Shown here: positions 4,411-10,202 of the stretch, piece after piece
How the letters are laid out: every line of letters starts with the position of its first letter
Numbering within the stretch: the stretch's first letter is position 1
Source: Hydrogenophaga sp.
GTDB lineage: Bacteria; Pseudomonadota; Gammaproteobacteria; Burkholderiales; Burkholderiaceae_C
Direction of reading: 5' to 3'
DNA: 10,202 nucleotides
Assembly (NCBI GenBank): GCA_030684755.1
Contig: JAUXXN010000079.1
Location: 1 to 10,202 of the forward strand
Made by a program: the position numbers and the translations under genes
The notes under the pieces: generated by a model
What the model was told of the DNA's origin: nothing
What the model saw: only the letters and a program-made list of their open reading frames with translations
The model's database searches: none

Positions 4411-7407
4411 ATGACTGTCACGCTCAACAAAAAGGAAGTTCGCCACCGCGCCTACCGGTTCATGAAGGAATACGGTGATGCCAGCTACGAGATGGGACAA
4501 GCGCAGGACTTCATCCGCGATCTCTGCGAAGTCTTCGGCTTCTCGCACAAGCGCCTGGTCAGCTTCGAGCAGCGCGTCAAAAAGCTCGGCGGCAAGCGTG
4601 GCCGCATCGACGGCTTCTACCCCGGCAAACTGCTGATCGAAATGAAGTCGCGGGGCGAAGACCTCGACGAAGCCTATATACAGGCCACCGAGTATCTGCA
4701 CGGTCTCAAGGACGAAGAGTTGCCCAACCACATCTTGGTCAGCGATTTCGAGCACCTGCACCTGCACAAGACCGACGGCAAGACCGCACCGCTGAAACAC
4801 AGGCTCAGCGACTTCGACCAGCACCTCGACGCCTACCTCTTCCTGGCCGGGTACGAAACCCAGGCCCAGGCCGAGCAGATCGCCGTCAACGAAGACGCCG
4901 CACGCAAGATCGCCGAACTGCACGACGCCATGCGCGAAGGCGGCTACATCGGCGCCGACCTCGAACGCTACATGGTGCGCCTGCTGTTCTGCCTGTTCGC
5001 CGACGACACCGGCATCTTCGAAGTCAACGGTGCTTTTGCAACCTACATACGCCAGCACAGCGGGGAAGATGGCAGCGACCTCGACGGTAAGCTGCAAAAC
5101 CTGTTCGACACCCTCAACCGCCCCGAGCACAAGAGGCCGAAGAACCTGCCGCCCGAGTTGCAGGACTTCCCCTACATCAACGGCAGCGTGTTTGAAGGCC
5201 AGCTCGAACGCTGCTACTTCGACAGCAAGGCCCGGACCCTGCTGCTGCACTGTGCCGAAGACTTCGACTGGTCACAGATCAGCCCAGCCATCTTCGGTTC
5301 GCTGTTCCAGGCTGTCATCCACCACGACGGCGAAGGCCTCAAGGCCAAAAGCAGCAAGCGCCGCGAACTGGGCGCCCACTACACCAGCGAAACAAACATC
5401 CTGCGCGTGATCCAACCGCTGTTTCTCGATGCGCTCACCGCCGAACTCAAGGCCGTGCGTGCAAGGGAAAAAGCGCTCGACGCATTTCTGACCAAGCTGC
5501 GCGGCTTGATGTTCTTGGACCCGGCCTGCGGCTGCGGCAACTTCCTCGTCATCGCATACCGTGAAATCCGCCGTTTGGAGCTGGAGGCCGTTGAAGCTCG
5601 GCTGCGCCTCCAACAGAAAAAGCGCACCGTCAGCGCCACGCTGGACGCCAAACAGTTCGAACAAATCCAGTGCGACGTGCACCAGTTCCACGGTATAGAA
5701 ATCGAAGCCAGCGCCGCCCACATCGCCACCGTGGCGCTCTGGCTCACCGACCACCAGGAAAACCAACGCGCCAGCAAGGCCTTGGGCGGTAACTTCAACC
5801 GCCTGCCGCTGGTCAAGAAGGCCAACATCAAATGCGCCAACGCCCTCACCACCGACTGGGCAACTGTTTTGCCGCCAGAGCTGTGTGACTACCTCATTGG
5901 TAACCCACCTTTCGTAGGAGCCAAAGTCTTAAGCGACGCGCAGCGCGCAGAGGTAGCCAAGGTCTTTGGCACGCTGCCCAACGCCGGATTGTTGGACCTT
6001 GTGGCCGCTTGGTATGTGAAAGCAGTTCCTTACCTCAAAGCGCACCCGGCGTGCCGCGCGGCCTTTGTGTCAACCAACAGCATCACCCAAGGCGAACAGG
6101 TGGGCGTTCTCTGGGGCTGGATGCTCTCGCAGGGCGTGCAGATCCAGTTCGCACACCGCACCTTCCAGTGGAGCAACGACGCAAAAGGCGTGGCTGCGGT
6201 GCACTGTGTCATCGTCGGCTTCGGGTTGGCCGATCTGTCGGGCAAGACGATCTACCAGTACGACAATATCAAAGGCGAGCCGCTGGCCGTACCGGCCCAA
6301 AACATCAACCCGTACCTGGTGGACGCGCCCGACGTAGTGCTGCCCCGGCGCAGCAAGCCGCTGTGTGACGCGCCCGAAATCGGTATCGGCAACAAGCCCA
6401 TCGACGGCGGGCACTACCTCTTCACCACCGAAGAGAAGGCAGCCTTCTTGGCGCTTGAGCCGGGTGCTGAGCCCTACTTCCGCCGCTGGCTGGGGGCGGA
6501 CGAGTTCATCAATGGTTACGAACGCTGGTGTCTCTGGCTGCGTGATTGCCCTCCCTCAGAACTACGTGCCATGCCAGAAGTCATGAAGCGCGTGCAAGCC
6601 GTCAAAGCCATGCGCCGGGCCAGCAAAAGCACCCCGACGATCAAACTGGCCGAAACGCCTTTGCGTTTTCATGTGGAGAACGTTCCTAACAGCAAATACT
6701 TGGTCGTTGCAAAGGTTTCGTCCGAACGACGGGAGTTCGTGCCTGTTGGTTATCTTGACAAATCCACCTTGAGCAGTGACCTGCTGTTCGTGATTTCAGG
6801 CGCCACGCTGTATCACTTTGGCATCCTCACCAGCACGATGCACAACGCCTGGGTGCGTGCCACCTGTGGTCGGCTCGAAAGCCGCTACCGTTACTCCAAA
6901 GACATCGTTTACAACAATTTCCCCTGGCCCGAACTTGGCGAAAAACCAAAAAATCCTGCCGAAAGGTGTTTTGCAAAGTTGATGGATAACGGGGTATCAC
7001 GGGTATTTGTTTTGGAAAACTCAGAGCAGGAAACCCTTTTGGAGCACTTCCCAGATCAAAACATCCGATCACGTCTTACCCTATTGAACTTCACAACTGG
7101 TTTTTCAATAGAGAAAATTCAAAAGGCCGCACAAGGCGTGCTCGATGCCCGAGCCAAGTTCCAGCAAGGCGATCGACCTTCGTCACTGGCCGACCTGTAC
7201 GACCCCGACGTGATGCCCGCTGAACTGCGCAAAGCCCACCAGCAACTGGACAAGGCCGTAGACGCAGCCTACGGCTACAGGGGCGACAAGGGCGATGCGG
7301 CCCGCGTTGCCTACCTCTTTGGCCTGTACCAGCAGCTCACTGGCGCAACCGCGCCTGCCGCCACACCCAGCCCCAAGGCCCGCAAGGCCAAACCCACCGC
7401 CGCCTGA
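4411..7407 (+). CDS. MmeI-like single-chain restriction-modification enzyme (nuclease plus N6-adenine methyltransferase)
   Basis: This 998-residue protein has the layout of MmeI-type (type IIL/IIG) enzymes, which cut foreign DNA and methylate one strand of the same site. An N-terminal PD-(D/E)XK nuclease is visible: GRIDGFYPGKLLIEMKS has Asp67, Glu77 and Lys79, that is D-X9-E-X-K, the spacing known from MmeI, followed by Gln91. A helical linker leads to methyltransferase motif X (LGAHYTS, 320-326), motif I (FLDPACGCGNFLVIA, 368-382), motif II around GIEIE (428-432) and motif IV NPPF (498-501), the gamma-class adenine type. The target-recognition region (about 580-840) ends with the family hallmark YNNFPWPE. 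Residues about 844-898 look like an insertion of lower GC. ATG 4411 lacks a Shine-Dalgarno but best fits the family N-terminus. An in-frame ATG at 4330 lies inside the antitoxin remnant. Confidence 0.88.
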   Translation: MTVTLNKKEVRHRAYRFMKEYGDASYEMGQAQDFIRDLCEVFGFSHKRLVSFEQRVKKLGGKRGRIDGFYPGKLLIEMKSRGEDLDEAYIQATEYLHGLKDEELPNHILVSDFEHLHLHKTDGKTAPLKHRLSDFDQHLDAYLFLAGYETQAQAEQIAVNEDAARKIAELHDAMREGGYIGADLERYMVRLLFCLFADDTGIFEVNGAFATYIRQHSGEDGSDLDGKLQNLFDTLNRPEHKRPKNLPPELQDFPYINGSVFEGQLERCYFDSKARTLLLHCAEDFDWSQISPAIFGSLFQAVIHHDGEGLKAKSSKRRELGAHYTSETNILRVIQPLFLDALTAELKAVRAREKALDAFLTKLRGLMFLDPACGCGNFLVIAYREIRRLELEAVEARLRLQQKKRTVSATLDAKQFEQIQCDVHQFHGIEIEASAAHIATVALWLTDHQENQRASKALGGNFNRLPLVKKANIKCANALTTDWATVLPPELCDYLIGNPPFVGAKVLSDAQRAEVAKVFGTLPNAGLLDLVAAWYVKAVPYLKAHPACRAAFVSTNSITQGEQVGVLWGWMLSQGVQIQFAHRTFQWSNDAKGVAAVHCVIVGFGLADLSGKTIYQYDNIKGEPLAVPAQNINPYLVDAPDVVLPRRSKPLCDAPEIGIGNKPIDGGHYLFTTEEKAAFLALEPGAEPYFRRWLGADEFINGYERWCLWLRDCPPSELRAMPEVMKRVQAVKAMRRASKSTPTIKLAETPLRFHVENVPNSKYLVVAKVSSERREFVPVGYLDKSTLSSDLLFVISGATLYHFGILTSTMHNAWVRATCGRLESRYRYSKDIVYNNFPWPELGEKPKNPAERCFAKLMDNGVSRVFVLENSEQETLLEHFPDQNIRSRLTLLNFTTGFSIEKIQKAAQGVLDARAKFQQGDRPSSLADLYDPDVMPAELRKAHQQLDKAVDAAYGYRGDKGDAARVAYLFGLYQQLTGATAPAATPSPKARKAKPTAA

Positions 7408-7419
7408 CGAGGACGCCGC

Positions 7420-8145
7420 ATGTACCAGGAACTGATCGTTCACATCGACTCTTTTGACGCGCCACCGGTATGGGGCACCGAAGCCAACGACCTGCCCCTG
7501 CCCACGCTGGCCGTGGGTGACGTGTTGGAAGTGCCCGGCCTCGCCTGGCACAGCCCCACAAAACCCCATCCGGTGTTCCGCGTGACAGCGGTCAAACATG
7601 TCTTCACCGACACCGGCCCGGGGCCAGAAGCCAACCACCAATTGATGGTGACGGTCGCGGCAGACGGTTCACCCACACAGGAAGACGAATTGAACGACGC
7701 GCTTGCCGAAGCAGAGCAACACCAACGACACAGCGCGTTCTGGCGCTCACTGCTGAAAGACGTGGCCCGGCAACGCGCACCCGCCCTCATGGACGCTGTG
7801 CTGCAAGGCATACAGCAGGCTATGCAAAGTCGACCGGCACACGGCATTGAAGCAGCAGACAACGAGTGGCTGGAAGCCGCTCGCATCTTGCAGGCCGACG
7901 GGCACGGACTCGCCGACATATTGCGCAGCACGTTGGGTGGCAGCGTGTACGAAGCCATCAAAGCCCTGCCACGGGAAGAGCGGCTGGTGTTGTGGCTGGC
8001 CCAGAGCGGCTTTGACGAGGAATGGGAAGACTCAGCAGATCCGAGAGACTTCGAACCCGACGGCCGATCGGATGCGCTGAACCAACTGGAAGACGAGCTG
8101 TTGAGCCAGCTGCAAACGGAGTTGCTGTACACGGCGCTGGATTGA
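7420..8145 (+). CDS. Unknown protein 1 of the restriction-modification operon
   Basis: I do not recognise this 241-residue protein. The first ~80 residues look like a small beta-rich domain: alternating hydrophobic strands, TLAVGDVLEVPGLAW, then PVFRVTAVKHVF and HQLMVTVAA. The rest is mostly helical and acidic, with an EDELNDALAEAEQHQ segment (88-102), the stretch ALPREERLVLWLAQSGFDEE (182-201) and a charged C-terminus. There is no signal peptide, membrane segment or obvious catalytic motif. A good ribosome binding site, GAGGA at 7409-7413, sits 6 nt before the ATG. The gap to the MmeI-like gene is 12 bp and to the next gene 8 bp, so all three are almost certainly one transcript. This suggests, but does not prove, a role with the restriction enzyme. 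Confidence 0.8.
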   Translation: MYQELIVHIDSFDAPPVWGTEANDLPLPTLAVGDVLEVPGLAWHSPTKPHPVFRVTAVKHVFTDTGPGPEANHQLMVTVAADGSPTQEDELNDALAEAEQHQRHSAFWRSLLKDVARQRAPALMDAVLQGIQQAMQSRPAHGIEAADNEWLEAARILQADGHGLADILRSTLGGSVYEAIKALPREERLVLWLAQSGFDEEWEDSADPRDFEPDGRSDALNQLEDELLSQLQTELLYTALD

Positions 8146-8153
8146 CCCTGCCC

Positions 8154-8831
8154 ATGCGAGCCGACCTCGAACAACACCTGCGCACCCTCTACCCCCACGG
8201 CTACCTAGAGGCACCGGACCTGCGCCACCAGAAGTCCTGGGATCGCGAGGCGATCACGGCCACCCTGTTGCAGCGACTGACCCCGCTGGGCATCGGTGTG
8301 GACCCGCACCAGGACCCGTTCGACAACGACAGGGTGGTGAGTCTGCGACTGGCATTCAACGCCAAGGATGGCCGGGTCTGGAATGACACACGGAATGCAA
8401 AGACCCTGGCCCAGCGCCAAGCCGAAACCGGCCAGACCGGTATGGTTTGCTGGCTCAAGCTGTGCAGGCTGTACCCGGCCTGGCAAGTGCAATTCAGCCG
8501 CTGGACCGAACCCCAGCCGGACTGGACGCCCGAGCAGCGCAGGCGATCCGAGTGGACGGTGGTGAAAGAAGCCGACTTGCCCGCACCGTGGCCTGCTGTG
8601 CTGGCCGGGGTGGCGGCCTGCTGCGCCGCACTGGGCATGGAACGGTTTTCACAGACCGAGCTGGACGAGGTGGTGCCCTTCGTCACCCGTTCAGTCTGGC
8701 TGGCCAACGATGACAGCGACGACCTGCCTGAGGACGAACAGGCCGCGTTCGAGGCCCAGATTGGCTTCAGTCCTTCGCGGCAGCAGGACGTGTGCTATCT
8801 AAAAGATTGCCTGTTCTGGAACTACTCGTAA
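8154..8831 (+). CDS. Unknown protein 2 of the restriction-modification operon
   Basis: I do not recognise this 225-residue soluble protein. It is rich in tryptophan and aromatic residues. It has four cysteines in two clusters (WLKLC at 100-104; AACCAAL at 154-160), a Trp/Pro-rich middle (RWTEPQPDWTPEQRR, 116-130) and an acidic stretch, DDSDDLPEDEQ (186-196). It ends CYLKDCLFWNYS with two more cysteines. No transmembrane segment or catalytic signature is evident. The ATG at 8154 is 8 bp after the previous stop. A TTG at 8142, overlapping that stop, is in frame and would add four residues, and neither has a clear Shine-Dalgarno. It is the last gene of the three-gene operon and converges on the antitoxin gene, with 50 bp between stops. 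Confidence 0.78.
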   Translation: MRADLEQHLRTLYPHGYLEAPDLRHQKSWDREAITATLLQRLTPLGIGVDPHQDPFDNDRVVSLRLAFNAKDGRVWNDTRNAKTLAQRQAETGQTGMVCWLKLCRLYPAWQVQFSRWTEPQPDWTPEQRRRSEWTVVKEADLPAPWPAVLAGVAACCAALGMERFSQTELDEVVPFVTRSVWLANDDSDDLPEDEQAAFEAQIGFSPSRQQDVCYLKDCLFWNYS

Positions 8832-8881
8832 TCCGCACCATCCAGCGAGCGGCGACGTCCTGGGCAGTCGCCTGGCAGCCC

Positions 8882-9199
8882 TCAGGCCGGCTGTGCGTGC
8901 AGCCGAAGACCCAGTGCTCGGGCAACCTTGAGCACGGTCGCGAAACTGGGGTTGCCGCCCTCGCTGAGGGCGCGGTACAGGCTCTCCCGGCTGAGACCGG
9001 TCTCTTGGGCCACCTGGCTCATGCCCTTGGCCCGGGCAATGTCGCCCAGAGCTCGGGCAATGCCCGATACGTCGTCGGCCGCTTCATCCAGCCAGGCATC
9101 CAGATAAGCCGCCATCTCTTCGGGCGTGCGCAGATGCTCGGCCACATCGTAAGAAGAGGTCTTCACCTTGTTCTGTGCTTTGCGCGAAGGGCTGGTCAT
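8882..9199 (-). CDS. HigA-type antitoxin (addiction-module antidote, COG3636-like)
   Basis: This is a 105-residue DNA-binding antitoxin. Residues 20-45 (AEHLRTPEEMAAYLDAWLDE) match the N-terminal part of this family, and residues 49-100 form an Xre-type helix-turn-helix. They include DIARAKGMSQVAQETGLSRE (53-72) with the recognition helix SRESLYRALS, followed by NPSFATVLKVARALGLRL. The family neutralises a HigB/ParE-like partner and represses the shared operon. Here the partner gene lies directly upstream and its last codons overlap this start by 4 bp (ATGA at 9196-9199), so translation is coupled. Toxin-first order is typical for this class. The palindrome at 9503-9522 is its likely binding site. 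Confidence 0.9.
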   Translation of the reverse strand: MTSPSRKAQNKVKTSSYDVAEHLRTPEEMAAYLDAWLDEAADDVSGIARALGDIARAKGMSQVAQETGLSRESLYRALSEGGNPSFATVLKVARALGLRLHAQPA

Positions 9200-9495
9200 G
9201 AAGAGTCTCCGTACGCCTGAGCCAACAGGATGGCCTTGGCAATGTCTTTGGACTGCGTGGACTTGTCTCCGCCAATCAGCAGAAGAAGCAAGCGATCACC
9301 CTGTTGCGTGTAGTAAACCCGGTAACCCGGACCGAAATCCACCTTCAACTCTGACACGCCGTGGGTCAGGTTGCGGTGAACGCCAGGATTGCCGTGAATC
9401 AACCGATCCACCCGCATGAGGATGCGAGCGCGACCGGACAGATCCTTCAGTCCGTCAATCCAGTCACGGTAGTCATTGGTCTTCTCGACACGCAT
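9196..9495 (-). CDS. HigB/ParE-like toxin of the RelE superfamily (COG3657-like killer protein)
   Basis: From the ATG at 9495 the protein has 99 residues, normal for the family. It shows the RelE/ParE-fold pattern: an N-terminal strand and helix (MRVEKTNDYRDWIDGL), basic helix residues Arg22, Arg28 and Arg31, the core strands HGVSELKVDFGPGYRVYY (45-62), and the C-terminal LLLLIGGDKSTQSKDIAKA (70-88). The GxSELK...GPGYRVY and GGDKxxQxxDI signatures are characteristic of these killer proteins. Members of this superfamily usually cut ribosome-bound mRNA, but the activity here is inferred. A GTG at 9513 would add six residues and was rejected because it lies inside the operator palindrome and downstream bases of the promoter. 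The antitoxin gene follows with a 4-bp overlap. Confidence 0.88.
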   Translation of the reverse strand: MRVEKTNDYRDWIDGLKDLSGRARILMRVDRLIHGNPGVHRNLTHGVSELKVDFGPGYRVYYTQQGDRLLLLLIGGDKSTQSKDIAKAILLAQAYGDSS

Positions 9496-9501
9496 GCGCA
9501 A

Positions 9502-9531
9502 ATTGTAGCCCACAGGCTACAAACACAGCAA
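9502..9531 (-). promoter_or_regulatory. Predicted promoter of the HigBA-type operon
   Basis: On the minus strand a -35-like TTGCTG (9526-9531) and a -10-like TACAAT (9502-9507) are separated by 18 bp. Transcription would begin about 7 nt further on, at or next to the toxin ATG at 9495, giving a leaderless or nearly leaderless mRNA. This fits the lack of a Shine-Dalgarno. The -10 box is embedded in the operator palindrome. Confidence 0.5.
9503..9522. promoter_or_regulatory. Perfect palindrome, likely operator of the HigBA-type pair
   Basis: TTGTAGCC (9503-9510), spacer CACA (9511-9514) and GGCTACAA (9515-9522) form a perfect inverted repeat with 8-bp arms. It lies 8 bp upstream of the toxin start and overlaps the predicted -10 box. 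This is the expected site for repression by the HTH antitoxin. There is no T-run after it in either direction, so a terminator is unlikely. Confidence 0.65.
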
Positions 9532-9566
9532 CAACGAATACAGGCTTTTGGTATGGGGAAAAGCCA

Positions 9567-10202
9567 TCAAACACCGCTCCTCCCCCGCACCGCCCGCCCA
9601 TCCTCCATCCCGCTCCCCGGATAAAGAATCACCGTCTCCCCTGCCTTCAGTCCGTCTTTCACCCAGGCGCTGTCGGCGTTGCGGTCGCTGAACGTCACCG
9701 CCCTGGCGCGTGCTTTGCCCGCTTCCACCACGAACACCTGCCAGCCTTCGCCCTGCCTCACCAGCGCGGCCGAGGGCACGAGCAACGCCCCGTCTTGGGC
9801 CAACACGGTGATGCGCGCGTCGACGCGGAAGCCGTCGCCGAGTTTCTGCAGTGCTTCCGGCGATGCGTTCAGCGCCACCGTGACGTTGACGCGCTGTTCT
9901 TCGATGCCCAGGGCCGAGGTCTTGGTGAAGGCGACCGGGTCCACGCGGGCCACCTGCCCGGCCAGCGGCGGCTGGTTGCGGCCGGTGCTCAGCTGCACGG
10001 CGGCGCCTGCGGTGATGCGCGGTGCGTCGCCAGAGAGCACGTCGATCACGGCTTCCATGGCACTGGTGTCGCCGATTTCCAGCAGCGGCGCCCCGGCCTG
10101 CACTGGTTCGCTGCTGTCCTTGTGCAGCCGGATGACCCGGCCGTTGACCGGGCTCGTGAGCGACCACAGGCCTTGTGGCGCACTGCCCGAGGGTTCGGCG
10201 CG
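9567..10202 (-). CDS. RND efflux periplasmic adaptor (membrane fusion protein), C-terminal 211 residues, cut by window edge
   Basis: The frame is open from the right edge (codon at 10202-10200) to a TGA at 9567. The visible part starts in the second half of a lipoyl-like domain (SPVNGRVIRLHKDSSEPVQA, then GAPLLEIGD). A beta-barrel domain follows (VLSGDAPRITAGAAVQLS, then GQVARVDPVAFTK). The membrane-proximal domain comes last, with LVPSAALVRQGEGWQVFVVE, GLKAGETVILYPGSGM and the end RGRSGV. This is the order of HlyD/AcrA-type adaptors, which link an inner-membrane RND or ABC pump to an outer-membrane channel. Substrates cannot be told. The last 40 codons are repeated at 3951-4076. The gene downstream in its own direction is the HigBA-type pair, 71 bp away, not a pump gene. 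Confidence 0.88.
   Translation of the reverse strand, partial: RAEPSGSAPQGLWSLTSPVNGRVIRLHKDSSEPVQAGAPLLEIGDTSAMEAVIDVLSGDAPRITAGAAVQLSTGRNQPPLAGQVARVDPVAFTKTSALGIEEQRVNVTVALNASPEALQKLGDGFRVDARITVLAQDGALLVPSAALVRQGEGWQVFVVEAGKARARAVTFSDRNADSAWVKDGLKAGETVILYPGSGMEDGRAVRGRSGV
9588..9689. repeat. Direct repeat, right copy (102 bp, 94 % identical to 3975-4076)
   Basis: This is the in-gene copy of the repeat at 3975-4076, covering the last codons of the adaptor gene except the final few. The similarity stops sharply at 9690 (adaptor body continues) opposite 4077 (unrelated sequence). On the stop-codon side it fades just outside 9588. Confidence 0.92.

Noticed and set aside
4267..5250. Leftward 327-aa ORF
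   Set aside because: It is antisense to the nuclease half of the MmeI-like gene. Its Val/Gly/Gln-rich composition has no domain pattern.
1..10202. CRISPR array
   Set aside because: No set of regularly spaced identical repeats was found. The only clear repeats are the 102-bp pair and the short linker repeat at 115-147.

Overview
The window is GC-rich (roughly 60-67 % in most genes) and looks like chromosome of a betaproteobacterium, probably Burkholderiales/Comamonadaceae. I infer this from the style of AroE, the RhtA-type exporter and the small toxin-antitoxin genes, not from any marker gene.

Left part (1-2396), ordinary chromosome. A leftward gene cut by the window edge encodes the N-terminus of a SWIM zinc-finger protein, probably of the SNF2-helicase type. 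Divergent from it are aroE (shikimate dehydrogenase) and an rhtA-like amino-acid exporter of the DMT/EamA family.

Middle (2408-4348), a patchwork. A leftward pair encodes a RES-domain toxin and its DUF2384-type antitoxin. After it come about 600 bp without an intact gene. This stretch holds the first ~28 codons of an ssb gene behind an intact ribosome binding site, then an orphan copy of the last ~40 codons of an efflux adaptor (membrane fusion protein) gene. A HigA/NadS-like antitoxin gene follows, broken by an in-frame TAG and missing its C-terminal end and its toxin.

Right part (4411-9495), a compact defence-type cassette. Three rightward, almost abutting genes encode an MmeI-like single-chain restriction-modification enzyme (D-X9-EXK nuclease plus N6-adenine methyltransferase) and two proteins I do not recognise. 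Facing them is a leftward HigBA-type toxin-antitoxin pair with a palindromic operator over its promoter. From 9567 to the right edge runs the 3' end of a leftward RND-efflux adaptor gene.

The most striking structural feature is that the adaptor tail occurs twice in the same orientation, 5613 bp apart (3975-4076 and 9588-9689). The copies match at 96 of 102 positions, and five of the six differences are synonymous. The restriction-modification operon and HigBA lie exactly between them. This looks like an island that joined the chromosome at the 3' end of the adaptor gene and replaced its tail. No integrase gene is visible in the window, so the mechanism is open. The two unknown genes behind the MmeI-like enzyme are the best candidates here for undescribed components of a defence system.
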